From contig JAACMV010000021.1 of the NCBI GenBank assembly GCA_010909725.1, positions 227,497 to 291,496 on the forward strand: DNA of 64,000 nt, written 5' to 3'. The notes under the pieces were generated by a model that was given only the letters and a program-made list of their open reading frames with translations, did not search any database and was not told where the DNA came from. A program made the translations under genes and the position numbers. Positions within the stretch are counted from its first letter, which is position 1; the number at the start of each line of letters is the position of its first letter. The DNA comes from Picochlorum sp. 'celeri'. Its lineage: Eukaryota; Chlorophyta; Trebouxiophyceae. Below are positions 10,613-20,212 of the stretch, one piece after another.

Positions 10613-12403
10613 TTAGGCAAGTGTGCAAGCGACACCATTGAGTGTTGCGGAGTTTGGTCTGAGACTCTGTGTTGGGCCACTGACAAGGAACCCCACATTA
10701 ACCTCGCTGTTTGGGCGGATAGTCAGCCAACTGAGGGATCCAGTTCCGGTGAGAATATTATTGTTCAAAATAACATCCCAATTCCATGCCTGAAGTATAT
10801 TTGAATAGGATGGGCCGCTCAATTGTAAGGTCCAAGGCGTTTGAATTTGGTTTCCAGAGAGGTTCTTAATGAACAGGTTGAAGGATCCAGTATAACCTGC
10901 TCCATCTTGCCATATATTTCCGATGTCAATTCTCACGGAGCATTCTGTATCGCCAGTCACGGGAGGAGATGGAGATTGAGTAGGAGATGGTGGCAATGGA
11001 GATGGAGATGGAGATGGAGATGGAGATGGAGATGGAGATGGAGTGGGTGATGGTGGCAATGGTGATGGAGATGGAGATGGAGTAGGAGTAGGAGATGGTG
11101 GCAATGGTGATGAAGGGCCTGAATCTCTACTGCTCCAGGGCTCAAGACCAATGGTTGTCAAGTAATCAATCTTATTCCATTGAATTGATACCCAACTGTC
11201 GTCTACAAGACCTCCTGTATCACCAGAATTGGCATTCCAGCTCCAATAAAACCAATTGTCAATGGGATTGTGCCTTCCATCGTCAGCAGACCCCAGATTA
11301 TTCAAATATCTCGCAAAGTCCTTCATTGAAGTGAGATCAATTTGCTGAACAAATTTGGAACCGAATTCTCCAATGGCGACAGGAAACTTTTGGCATCTGG
11401 ATCCATCACAATATCCCTGTGTCATTTTTGTGCCAAATGATGTGCTCAATCGGTCGTACAAGGCATCTCCAGTCACAGCATTATAGTTGTATGTGACGGA
11501 GGGAGGATACACATGTGGACTCAAAATGACTCGATTTTTGTATGGTTTTGACAAGAGAGAATTGAAAAATTGCCTCGGATCACTCAATCCTAAACTCTCA
11601 ATTCGTTCAGTAGCAAATCCATCTCCCCAGTTTACTTGGAGCCCAGACTGGCCTGTGCCTTCAATAGCAAAAACTGTCCCAGGCGACTTTGCTTCAATTG
11701 CATCCATTGCTTTGAGATACATGTCACCCAACCGAGACCATTGGAGACCATAATTATCTGGCTCATTCAAAAGATCAACGATCAATTTGTCTTTTAAATC
11801 CGAGTCTTTCGATAGATCTCTGACGAGGTCAGCCCACTTTTGACTCCAACCATCAACATCCTCCAGAGCTGTCTGATCTTCCCTCAGGTGATTATCGACC
11901 ATGACATAAAATCCATTCTTCGCAAAGAATTTTGCAACCCAAATGAATCTGTCTCGAGTACTTGTATTTGGAAGGTATCCATTGCAGACATTACGAGAGT
12001 AGTTCGGTGGGTTGGGCAGGTCTGGGGCAGCACCTGCACTGGAACTCCCTGGAGGAGTCACGCTCTCAGCAACAGCTTGATCGGATGGCGGAGAGCAATT
12101 CTGAATCACAAACGACCTCGGACTTTTATCCAAGTCTTTGAAACTGAATGGTAATCGAACTCCATTGAATCCCAAGAGCTTTTGTCTCCTCACAACCGTG
12201 GCAAAATCACCTGATAATGGATCATTACTCCACAAACCATCCACCATGGTTTGGCCGTTATTGAATCCAAACCAGTTGAATCCCTTGATTTTCACCACAT
12301 TTCCATTCGTATCTACAATATTGGACCCTTCGAGTCTGACTGCGAAAGAAAATTCCGAAATATATCCCAGAAGGAGGAATCCCAAAATGATGGAGCGCCT
12401 CAT
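10613..12403 (-). CDS. Secreted GH5 cellulase with C-terminal CBM2-like module (copy B)
   Basis: A single-exon gene of 596 residues and a paralogue of the downstream copy A. It has a signal peptide (MRRSIILGFLLLGYISEFSF) and a GH5 barrel with GFNWFGFNNGQTM, VDNHLREDQT, the catalytic acid Glu in LNEPDNYG, and the nucleophile Glu in VAIGEFGSKF. A linker of Ser-Pro dipeptides (about residues 430-480) precedes a CBM2-like domain (CSVRIDIGNIW, AWNWDV, NSATLNGVAC). The linker comes from a six-base repeat, so it differs completely from the Pro-Thr-Val-rich linker of copy A while both flanking domains stay alignable. It should act on cellulose or mixed beta-glucan outside the cell. Both catalytic Glu residues are intact, so both copies should be active. 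Confidence 0.92.
   Translation of the reverse strand: MRRSIILGFLLLGYISEFSFAVRLEGSNIVDTNGNVVKIKGFNWFGFNNGQTMVDGLWSNDPLSGDFATVVRRQKLLGFNGVRLPFSFKDLDKSPRSFVIQNCSPPSDQAVAESVTPPGSSSAGAAPDLPNPPNYSRNVCNGYLPNTSTRDRFIWVAKFFAKNGFYVMVDNHLREDQTALEDVDGWSQKWADLVRDLSKDSDLKDKLIVDLLNEPDNYGLQWSRLGDMYLKAMDAIEAKSPGTVFAIEGTGQSGLQVNWGDGFATERIESLGLSDPRQFFNSLLSKPYKNRVILSPHVYPPSVTYNYNAVTGDALYDRLSTSFGTKMTQGYCDGSRCQKFPVAIGEFGSKFVQQIDLTSMKDFARYLNNLGSADDGRHNPIDNWFYWSWNANSGDTGGLVDDSWVSIQWNKIDYLTTIGLEPWSSRDSGPSSPLPPSPTPTPSPSPSPLPPSPTPSPSPSPSPSPSPSPLPPSPTQSPSPPVTGDTECSVRIDIGNIWQDGAGYTGSFNLFIKNLSGNQIQTPWTLQLSGPSYSNILQAWNWDVILNNNILTGTGSLSWLTIRPNSEVNVGFLVSGPTQSLRPNSATLNGVACTLA
10997..11042. repeat. (GGAGAT)n microsatellite coding Ser-Pro linker
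   Basis: About seven perfect copies of the hexamer ggagat on the plus strand encode the (SP)n linker of cellulase B on the minus strand. Related units continue to about 11110. Linker length is likely to vary between strains. Confidence 0.85.
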
Positions 12404-13055
12404 GAGTGCTAGCTTCTCTGATAGCTTCCCGTTGACGCGTGCTGCTCTGGCGTTTAAATATTTCTATGAATCACAAAGTACAGAAGCAGTCAGAATTGTG
12501 TAATGATTATATGAATTCCAATATACGACTGCCAAAGGCCGTGTCCACTGACGGCATTGGACACGAGTCTACGGTGAAGTCAAAGACGTACCTCGTTCGC
12601 GTGTGTCGAATACGCCGTATTCTAGTTCAAAAGATCCAAACTTGTCCAAAGACGTAATCTTTCCATAAATCAACACAATTTAGGAGATTTATTAAATGAA
12701 TTCGTATGGACGCATGCCCAGAACTTGTCATGTGACCATAGTCCATACATTCATCCGCGGTCCTCCGCGGCTCCACGGATGGCGATTGCAGACGAATGCA
12801 CCAGCATGCCATGTCCAAAAAGGTACTTTACTTCACTTTTATTTCACTCTATGTATTGTTTCAGTTCATTACATTACCTTAGTATGATACATACCAGTAC
12901 ATATATATGTCTGACGGATGGATGGCTCCAGCATTTTTCAGGAGCAACAATACACAGTCTGTCTCGCACAAGAGGTTAAAAAAAGTTCTACCAACCTGCG
13001 CAGAATCTATTGAATCCTTGTATTCGCACGCATTGCGTTCTCGATTTCCTGATGA
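12404..13055. other. Intergenic spacer upstream of cellulase B
   Basis: A 652-bp gap between the cellulase B start and the 3' end of the next minus-strand gene. AT-rich sequence at 12455-12470 may be the core promoter. Two CCGCGG sites lie near 12757-12772, and a GTGTCC ... GGACAC inverted pair sits at about 12541-12566. No gene was recognised. Confidence 0.4.
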
Positions 13056-13661
13056 TTATAAGGTATCATCACTAGTTTGGAAATCATGTTCCCGTGGAAT
13101 ATCTATTGCTGTCCTAGAATCAATTGATTGAGCAATCCGCGCACGTTCCCACTCTTCCCGGAATTTTGAAGACGTCACAAGCAATACAGGCCACATAACT
13201 GCCATTCTCCACCGATGCTGCTCTTTGTAATGGGTCGAATCATACAGTCTCAGAAACTCTCTGGTCTTTCCAAACCAAAGCCACACAGCTCCCACAACTG
13301 CAAGCGTCGGCACAACACCAAGCCCATTTGCATGTCTATGATGAACTCCTGTTGCTCCAGGTCTCATGACTGTCACGCTTTCAGAAAAATACGTCCTACT
13401 ATGCGCATTTTCATTTCTATACTCTCTTTTGTAGGTCTGACTTGGCTCTTCAACCGAAATGCGCTCCATGGCCTCATCCATTCTCCTCTGCATACTCTCC
13501 ATTTCCTCTTCTATGGTTCTAAAATGATCAACAAAAGGCTCCAGTCTCTCGTATTGTCGAGGAGGAAGAGCAAAGGCACGGTGTTCTCTGAGTGCCCTCC
13601 TACCACCCTCCAGGCCTACCACGCTGCCTCCTTGGTATCCGTGTATTCTCAAATGTGACAT
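13056..13661 (-). CDS. Hypothetical protein with one or two membrane segments
   Basis: I choose the ATG at 13661 (MSHLRIHGYQGG), giving 201 residues. The frame stays open to 13856 but only with non-ATG starts. Residues about 45-80 form a charged helix (HFRTIEEEMESMQRRMDEAMERI), probably coiled coil. A hydrophobic segment follows (VVPTLAVVGAVWLWFG, about residues 114-129), and a second weaker one contains RMAVMWPVLLVTSSKFREEW. The tail is acidic and polar. I do not recognise the family. The closing W-P-V-L-L ... K-F-R motif recalls small organelle membrane proteins, but that is only an impression. The gene lies 213 bp downstream of NEDD1 on the same strand. Confidence 0.55.
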   Translation of the reverse strand: MSHLRIHGYQGGSVVGLEGGRRALREHRAFALPPRQYERLEPFVDHFRTIEEEMESMQRRMDEAMERISVEEPSQTYKREYRNENAHSRTYFSESVTVMRPGATGVHHRHANGLGVVPTLAVVGAVWLWFGKTREFLRLYDSTHYKEQHRWRMAVMWPVLLVTSSKFREEWERARIAQSIDSRTAIDIPREHDFQTSDDTL

Positions 13662-13874
13662 TCGTACTACAGCTATGTATATACACTCAATGGATGCCGC
13701 TAGAGCAACTTGGGAAGAAGTGACAAATTCTAGAACAAGCCCAAGGCCATGGCGATTTCCTCCCCCCTCACCCTCTGCTGTACTACCAGATGAATATAAA
13801 TACAAAATATTTCCGTGTTTTACATACTGGAATGTATCATGCAATAATAATGCCACACTCGGATGGAAGAAGAA

Positions 13875-15608
13875 TCAGAGCCACGTGGCATTGGACCTCT
13901 GGGTCAACAAGTCATGGATTGTCCTTTGCAAATCCCGAACATCGCTAGCCAAGGCATCCTGACGGTCCATGAGTTGCTTCATCATATCATTTGTCTTCTG
14001 CTGTTGCTCCTCAAACATTGTTACCATGTCCAAATGCAGCGCCAGGATGGTGTCTCTGATGGATGCTGAATCACCCTGAGTGTCCAGCGTGTCTCCTGCA
14101 TCTTTCGTCCGAGCATGTGTATTCAATGCGATCGATGGTTTTGTATGTTTCTTATTCTGCTCATTTGATGCAACAGCAAGGTCTTGTGCACTCGATGAGG
14201 TTGGTGTGTCACTGGGTTGGAGTCCACCAGCTCGAATTCTCCAAGGCTCTGACCCTCGGGACGCAACAGAGGCGCGTCTTTCTACTTCATCGTGGCGTTC
14301 CAATGAAGAAGATACAAGTTTCTGTGGTACATTGTTCGATACAGACGGTGACGCCACTTCGCTCAATGGTTGTCGAGTTTGCTGAGATGCATACTCCCTG
14401 CTCTGTGCAATCTCTACCCCATGAGCACTGTGTCGCTCATGTGCATCGACCAGGGGCGATACGCGCGAGCGAGGTGTTCTTTGAGGTCGCACAGCTTCAC
14501 TCTCTAGACGTTGCACACGCTCGTATGCGTGCAGTGGCAAATTGTGATACGAGTGCTGCCAGCTCACATCCAAAATTGGACAGTCTGTGTCACTATTTTC
14601 TGTGCCGCGCCCGCAATACAGCGTATGCAGAGGCTTTTTTGAAGCCAACCCAGCCTCAAACAGTAATACATTCCCGTCAGAAGTTCCAACAGCAACATGT
14701 CCAGTCTGTTCATGAATGCTCAAGGATGAAACTCCACTATGCACACTTGTCATGGCCGTTGGAGACGCAATTGAAGACGCACATCTCAAATCTTGCATTT
14801 TCAGCAACCCATCAATCCCCGCAGAATACAAAAGGAAGGGTTCCAAGGGCGCCAGTGCCACCTTGCATGGACCTTTGTGCATGTGTCTAAACTTGTCACA
14901 TGCAATGATTGTTTCCGTTGTGTAATCCCAGACACAAACCACACCATTTCTATCACTTCCTGCTGCCATGTAAGGCTTTCCCGTACCAATTGAAATACTT
15001 GGAAAGCAAATATCACTCTGCACAGCAGAGGATGCTGGGCACACGCAAGAGCCTAGATTTTCCTCCATCCTCAACGAGTACAACTTCACTTCACGACCAG
15101 AAACCGCTAAAAATCGATCCTCAGGATGGTGAGCTACGCCGAACATCACGCTGGGATCTTCTAGGTCGTGCGATTTGCACATCTTTTTGGTCATATCATG
15201 AATGCATACAGTGCCACGACTGCCCACCGCCAACGTTTTCGACCCAGTACTCCAAGACAAGCTACTCACTTTATCATTCTCTACGCTATCCGTTTTCAGC
15301 GTGCTCATATACGTCCCATTCGCGTATCGGATTTGAACCTGCCCATTCTCCAGACCAACAGCAACCACTTTGTTGTTCCTGTTCCAACTGACTGCCGTCG
15401 CAGACAACCCCAAATCCACCTGGACAAGATTCTTGGCATCATGAGAAGCTTCGCGTGTTTCAGATAGACGCGTGGTTCCTCCCACATGACCGCCGGGGGC
15501 TGTCGAAAGCAACTGACCGACGGTGTGGGTCCACACACGAAGCGACGTTCCGGCACAAACAGCCAGACTATTCGCTGGATAATCCCCTTTTGGTCCTATC
15601 TCTGACAT
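13875..15608 (-). CDS. NEDD1: NEDD1-like WD40 gamma-tubulin recruitment protein
   Basis: A single-exon gene of 577 residues. The N-terminal two thirds is a WD40 propeller (VSWNRNNKVVAVGLENGQV, LSWSTGSKTLAVGSRG, KPYMAAGSDRNGVVCVWDY and further blades). A polar, probably disordered middle follows. The last 60 residues are a coiled coil starting IRDTILALHLDMVTMFEEQQ. That layout, with a C-terminal helix of the form IRDxxxxLHxDMVxMF, is diagnostic of NEDD1/GCP-WD. NEDD1 carries gamma-tubulin ring complexes to spindles and centrosomes or basal bodies. The length is slightly short for the family. Its start faces the dCTP pyrophosphatase gene across 336 bp. Confidence 0.85.
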   Translation of the reverse strand: MSEIGPKGDYPANSLAVCAGTSLRVWTHTVGQLLSTAPGGHVGGTTRLSETREASHDAKNLVQVDLGLSATAVSWNRNNKVVAVGLENGQVQIRYANGTYMSTLKTDSVENDKVSSLSWSTGSKTLAVGSRGTVCIHDMTKKMCKSHDLEDPSVMFGVAHHPEDRFLAVSGREVKLYSLRMEENLGSCVCPASSAVQSDICFPSISIGTGKPYMAAGSDRNGVVCVWDYTTETIIACDKFRHMHKGPCKVALAPLEPFLLYSAGIDGLLKMQDLRCASSIASPTAMTSVHSGVSSLSIHEQTGHVAVGTSDGNVLLFEAGLASKKPLHTLYCGRGTENSDTDCPILDVSWQHSYHNLPLHAYERVQRLESEAVRPQRTPRSRVSPLVDAHERHSAHGVEIAQSREYASQQTRQPLSEVASPSVSNNVPQKLVSSSLERHDEVERRASVASRGSEPWRIRAGGLQPSDTPTSSSAQDLAVASNEQNKKHTKPSIALNTHARTKDAGDTLDTQGDSASIRDTILALHLDMVTMFEEQQQKTNDMMKQLMDRQDALASDVRDLQRTIHDLLTQRSNATWL

Positions 15609-15944
15609 TATTCAATATCTATCTATTCAAACTGACATTCAATCCTTCTCAGAGAATCTGTCAAATTTTCCCGCCTTGGAATCACAGGCGTCGTCAGGAA
15701 ACAACAGATTCCTTCTCCGGCGCACTATTTGAGTATATGATGGTTTTTCTAATGATATTTTGACAGTAAATCATCTGCTAGCAGTGCCAATAGTCAACTG
15801 TGATGAGCAAGGTTGGAAACAAGATTTGAAAAGGTGGCGCTCAAAAAATCTGACAGATGTGGCATCTGCTGTTTTCTCTACCCTGCCATGACGCATTGCT
15901 TGCTGCCAAAATAAATTAATATATACTACTATCAATCAACGAAG
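15609..15944. promoter_or_regulatory. Divergent promoter, NEDD1 / dCTP pyrophosphatase
   Basis: A 336-bp gap between two divergent starts. An AT-rich block (ataaattaatatatact, about 15911-15928) lies about 20-35 bases before the plus-strand ATG and may be the core promoter. No gene is visible. Confidence 0.4.
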
Positions 15945-16352
15945 ATGGATGTAAGTAAAGAAGAGCAGAAGGGGCATTGGGATGAGTCCAAAGCCTCTTT
16001 GGAACAATTAAGAAGTTCGCTTGAAACATTCTCAGCAGAGCGAGAGTGGGATAGGTTTCACACGCCTCGAAATCTATTACTTGCCATGGTTGGAGAAGTA
16101 GGGGAGTTGTCTGAAATCTTTCAATGGAAGGCGGATGATCAGTGCTCTCCAGGGCTTGCTGGTTTTTCTGCAGAAGAAAAATGTCACCTCGGTGAAGAGC
16201 TTGCAGACGTGCTTTTATATCTGATACGGCTTTCGGATCGGTGTGGGGTTGATTTAGGCGCTGCTGCGGTTGACAAGATGCGGAAGAATGCGATAAAGTA
16301 CCCAGCGAAAGAATGCAAAGGCAGGTCTGATAAATACACCGCATACAATTGA
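15945..16352 (+). CDS. dCTP pyrophosphatase, MazG-like (DCTPP1 family)
   Basis: A single-exon gene of 135 residues, normal size for the family. It is all-helical, with the metal-binding motif EVGELSE (about residues 50-56) and the second acidic helix EELADVLLYLIRLSD (about 86-100). After that comes KMRKNAIKYP, the usual C-terminal nucleotide-contact block. The enzyme hydrolyses dCTP and modified dCTP to the monophosphate plus pyrophosphate and cleans the nucleotide pool. WDRFHTPRNLLLAMVGE is the classic opening of DCTPP1/RS21-C6 proteins. Its stop codon is only 2 bp from that of the convergent esterase-like gene. Confidence 0.93.
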   Translation: MDVSKEEQKGHWDESKASLEQLRSSLETFSAEREWDRFHTPRNLLLAMVGEVGELSEIFQWKADDQCSPGLAGFSAEEKCHLGEELADVLLYLIRLSDRCGVDLGAAAVDKMRKNAIKYPAKECKGRSDKYTAYN

Positions 16353-16354
16353 TT

Positions 16355-17760
16355 TTACACGCTTGAGTTCTTCCAGGGTGCTAGTAGAGTATTGAATACA
16401 ATTTGCCACAAGTTTCGATTCATTTCATCTCCGCAGACGCCGTCTTCTGTTGACATGATGCGCTCGACATTGCCAACTGGCATTTGTGGGACTGGTTCCC
16501 CAAACTCATTCACCCCATTGCTGTGGTCAACACGAAGGAGGTCGCAATTGGAGCATGATGTTCGCCAGCCAATCGAGCACATATAATGCCAGTTGTTATC
16601 TGCACCACCGGGTGGCGTATGCTTTGAGAGAGAAATTCCGTCATAGTCCAGGAATGCAAATGGCTCCCCCTTGGACTCAACCCATCCCTTCATGAACGTG
16701 TTTCTTGCGATATACATCTCTCGTTTCTCCTTGCTCACCACCCTGACTGTTGGAACGCTGATGATAAATAATTTCCTCACCTTTGGAGCAACGTCGCTGA
16801 GCATGGTAAGGTACTCCTCTGGTACCTCCTCACCATTCTGCCAATATGCCACCGAGATGAGCAGTACAGGCTTGACTCCTGGGGGCAAACTTTTCAGATA
16901 TGCAGGAATGGATTCAATTTGATTCACAAAGCGAGGAAGATGCAAATAGTTCAGATGAACAGGTGCTCTTGAGCACTTTGCCATGGCTGTCTCAGCCATG
17001 AGGGTCCCAGGGCCAGATGTTGTTCGGAAAAAAGAGGGAATCTTGGCCAAAAGATGTCCATCATTTGGCACTACAGACGATTCATTGGATACACTTGTGG
17101 ATATTCGAAACATATCAGCTTCTCTACAAACCAAATACTGCGCATGTGCGTGTTGATGGTAATCAATCAGCCTTTTCTGTCCACGAATCATCATCACCAA
17201 TCTCAAGAAAAACTGCCTCATCATGGAGTCTCCCATGACTGCAATTGGACTCCCGCGCGAATGTAAATAATGTAGTAACTGCCCTCTCCCAAGTTCTTCG
17301 TACTTGCAAGTGCTATCTGTTGGTTGATACGAATATCTGTCATTCTTGCGGCCTCGTACAGGTCCAATATTAATGAAATCACCCTCATGATCAGGTCTGC
17401 AACAGCGCTCTCCACATGGTTTTGGACCATGTCTCACTGTTGACATGAATGGGTCTTGGCAGCCCTTTGAGGGCACTCTAGAGTATTCGAATTCCCCAGA
17501 CTCTGGGAAAACACATGGCATCTCCTGCGGTAGCACAATAAAGATATGATTGTCAGTATGGATCACAACCATTCAACACATCATCAACATACCACTTGAA
17601 TGTCAAAGTTACAAGGAGATGGATGGCAGTGTCGTCTACGAATATCAATGTCGCCAAATAGGCAGGACGAGGGCTTGTAAGAGACGCACTGCTCAGCCTT
17701 GGTCTTGACAGACAGGGCTGCGACCAACAGTATACACAGTAACACCCTCGTATTTCCCAT
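16355..17760 (-). CDS. Secreted PC-esterase / SGNH-like protein
   Basis: Predicted exons 17593-17760 and 16355-17524 join in phase across a 68-bp intron. I chose the ATG at 17760 because a signal peptide starts there (MGNTRVLLCILLVAALSVKT, then KAEQC). The mature protein of about 420 residues begins with a Cys-rich stretch (CVSYKPSSC, RRRHCHPSPC, GERCCRPDHEG). The core has GDSMMRQFF, a GDS nucleophile block as in PC-esterase and TBL/PMR5-type O-acetyltransferases. A late D..H block reads GGADNNWHYMC, possibly the rest of the catalytic triad. Such proteins add or remove acetyl groups on glycans in the secretory pathway. The exact subfamily is uncertain. Many Cys residues suggest an extracellular or luminal home. 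Confidence 0.7.
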
Positions 17761-18333
17761 GTTATATCTTTGTAACATATCTTGCTGTATAATGAATGAA
17801 ATACTGTAGAAAAAGGCAGCGTGGTGCTCAGACAACAAGTTCGTTGCTACCTCCCACTACTTGCTGCCGTGGCAGAGTTTTGATAGTGCGTTAACTCTGC
17901 TGAGAATACAATTAAAATATACTAATATAGTAGTAATCCAACGATATGCAGCGCCGCTGGATCTCTCACGCAACGTCTATTTGGAGTTGAAGAGATCCCT
18001 TCCCAGACACCAGGCACCGGCAGAATGGAAGCACGCACAAACTCTTGTTCGGACACAATTTTCAGGCTTCAGTATACTAATGTAAGTAAAAGGTAATTGC
18101 TTTTGATCGGTTTGTTCACTGATCATCTAGGCATCATTCGCCCATCCGATCTGGCCCTGGCTTTTTTAATGTTTATATACGGAGTTTTGCTTGCCCGAGC
18201 TCGACATTGGTTTTTTTGTTTTGAAATCGCAGACCAAGCATTCCAGGAATGGATACTACTTTTAATATATCCTGTAAAGTCGATAGAATCGACATGGAAT
18301 CGCTATAACGGATACATACGTTGTGAAACAAGC
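17761..18333. other. Divergent spacer, esterase-like gene / RBMX2
   Basis: A 573-bp gap. An AT-rich block (aaaatatactaatatagtag, about 17912-17931) may be a promoter. The RBMX2 reading frame is open back to 18097, but that extension has no family similarity and is probably untranslated leader. Nothing else is recognised. Confidence 0.4.
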
Positions 18334-18951
18334 ATGAATCCTTTGACTCAGATTAGGAATACTCAATTGGCTACTAGGCGAGAAATTGAGCTTGGATTGG
18401 ACGAGAAAGGATCTTGGCATGATAGATATAAACATTCTGCATACGTCTATGCTGGTGGATTGTCGTATGAGCTGACTGAAGGGGACGTGTTGGCTGTGTT
18501 TAGTCAGTATGGAGAGATTGTCGATGTGCATCTGGTGCGGGATAAGAAGACGAAAAAGTCGCGTGGTTTTGCATTCTTAGCGTACGAAGATCAGCGATCA
18601 ACCGTTCTAGCTGTGGATAATTTGAGTGGGTCTCGCGTGGCAGGGAGGATAATCAGAGTGGAACACGTCGATAATTATAGGAAACAAAAGGCTGAGGTGG
18701 AAGGAGAGGAGTACACATCCGATGCTGATGTTGATGATCAACGCAATATAGTTGAACAAGCCCCAGAAGAGGATGTGATTGAGCATAGAAGAGAGCAAGA
18801 TATAATAGAGGAAAACAATGAACCTAGCAAGAGTAAAAAGACAGCTGTTCCATCCTGGAGAGATTTAGTTGCTCGTCGAGAACAAGCATTAGAGCAAGAG
18901 AAAGAAAAGGAAAAGAAGAAGAAGAAAAAGAGGAGAAGGAGAGACGAATGA
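18334..18951 (+). CDS. RBMX2: RBMX2 / IST3-type RNA-binding spliceosome protein
   Basis: The ATG at 18334 is chosen because MNPLTQIRNTQLATRREIEL matches the usual family start; 205 residues follow. A single RRM spans about residues 35-115, with RNP2 (AYVYAGGLS) and RNP1 (KSRGFAFLAYEDQ). The GLSYELTEGDVLAVFSQYGE and STVLAVDNLSGSRVAGR blocks are typical of RBMX2/Snu17. The tail is charged, ending in Lys/Arg-rich repeats (KEKEKKKKKKRRRRDE). The protein belongs to the RES complex, which joins activated spliceosomes and helps pre-mRNA retention and splicing. The intron-bearing neighbours show splicing is in use here. The gene converges with the next one at a 21-bp gap. Confidence 0.92.
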   Translation: MNPLTQIRNTQLATRREIELGLDEKGSWHDRYKHSAYVYAGGLSYELTEGDVLAVFSQYGEIVDVHLVRDKKTKKSRGFAFLAYEDQRSTVLAVDNLSGSRVAGRIIRVEHVDNYRKQKAEVEGEEYTSDADVDDQRNIVEQAPEEDVIEHRREQDIIEENNEPSKSKKTAVPSWRDLVARREQALEQEKEKEKKKKKKRRRRDE

Positions 18952-18972
18952 GAATCTAGTACATGTTACTTG

Positions 18973-19897
18973 TTAAGTGTATTTCTTGGCTCTTTCTTGT
19001 CTGGTCCCAATACTTGTCCTAACGCATTGCCTAAAGTCCTGACCCTCATATCCCAACATGCCACCCACGACAACATCTTCGACCAAAGAAGCGTCAGCTT
19101 CTTCAATGGCATCTCCATCCTGAATTGGCAGCACAAGCCTGGCAATAGCATCCACAGCAAGGCTTGCCTGATCCTGAATAGGACCTTTTGGTATATCAGA
19201 AATGTAGGTATATTTACTCGTCTTCTCCTTGTATTCCCCAAGGAACCTCTCCATTTCAAACTCAATATCTTGCCTGCATATTCACAATATATACCGTGTT
19301 TGAGCATGAACAAATGGCCACTGGCAGGGATGATAAAACACCATCTCTCCGTATCCTCAGGAATACAATGCCAACAAAGCTGGATATAAGATATATAGAA
19401 ACGTACGACACTCTAACTCTCCTAGCAGAATCTACAATCAACTTGTCCGACACGATACCACAGCCTTCCTTGACCATCCAAAGCACAAGCAGCACATAAC
19501 GCCTCTGAGCACAATCCCCATATTTAGATTGAAGATCAGCAAGAGCTATCTGAAATCCCTCTGGCGCTGCCTCATACACCATTCTACAGTATTCAGGATA
19601 CGCGCAGTCATCATTCCCAACGCCTCCTTCAGCTGACGTTAATCTAGAAAGCAATCCAACCACTGGCAGTGCACCCTGAACAGTTTTCAACAGTCTCCCA
19701 ATGCCAGAGTTCTTGTTGTCGCCATTCCCACCGTCTGGTACAGTAGATTGGCATTTTATGGACATTGAAGCATCGCCATAACGAACGTGAGACCTATCTT
19801 GGCGACGATGGAAAACGTGCTGAACATTCTTCCTGCTGCCAGGTGAGGAGACACTGGGAAATGATCTCACTCCCCTTTCAGCATGCAACGACGACAT
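18973..19897 (-). CDS. Conserved-looking protein of unknown function, possibly plastid-targeted
   Basis: Predicted exons 19407-19897 and 18973-19273 join in phase 2 across a 133-bp intron with a GTACGT donor, giving 263 residues. The N-terminus is rich in Ser, Arg and His with few acids (MSSLHAERGVRSFPSVSSPG), as in organelle presequences. The core, about residues 75-175, reads LPVVGLLSRLTSAEGG, AYPEYCRMVYEAAPEGFQIA and RRYVLLVLWMVKEGCGIV, ending in a helical region. The strong pattern of aromatic and Gly residues suggests a conserved fold, but I cannot name the family. It shares a divergent promoter with the HP30-type gene. Targeting is inferred, not shown. Confidence 0.7.
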
Positions 19898-20212
19898 TTC
19901 TGTTATAAATGGCGCTATAGAAGTATCAAAATAGTGCTTTGAGAGGCATGTTCAGCGTCATCATCATTAGCAAAGAGGGATTTCTTGCGATCTTGCTTGA
20001 GAAACTTGAGAAGATTCTTCCCACTAAATGGCACATTGGACCGAATGTGTTTGTCGACGAACTGTTGACGACTATAGTCCATGATACCCACGATGAGGTT
20101 TCAAATGAAGCATTCCGTTCATATTTAATGATATAAATACGTCAAACTTCACCTAGACGGTAGTCCAGACAGCATCAAACTCAGTTTTTGTTAGAATCTT
20201 TCGCTCGGACGC
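19898..20212. promoter_or_regulatory. Divergent promoter, unknown gene / HP30-type gene
   Basis: A 315-bp gap. An AT-rich element (catatttaatgatataaat, about 20118-20136) lies about 75-95 bases before the plus-strand ATG. No reliable ORF was seen; the 65-codon frame at 19939-20136 has no family features. Confidence 0.35.

Noticed and set aside
13662..13856. Upstream extension of the two-TM gene to a non-ATG start
   Set aside because: It starts with GTG and contains no recognisable protein pattern. The ATG at 13661 is more credible.
18097..18333. N-terminal extension of RBMX2
   Set aside because: The frame is open but has no similarity to the family. MNPLTQ at 18334 matches the usual start.
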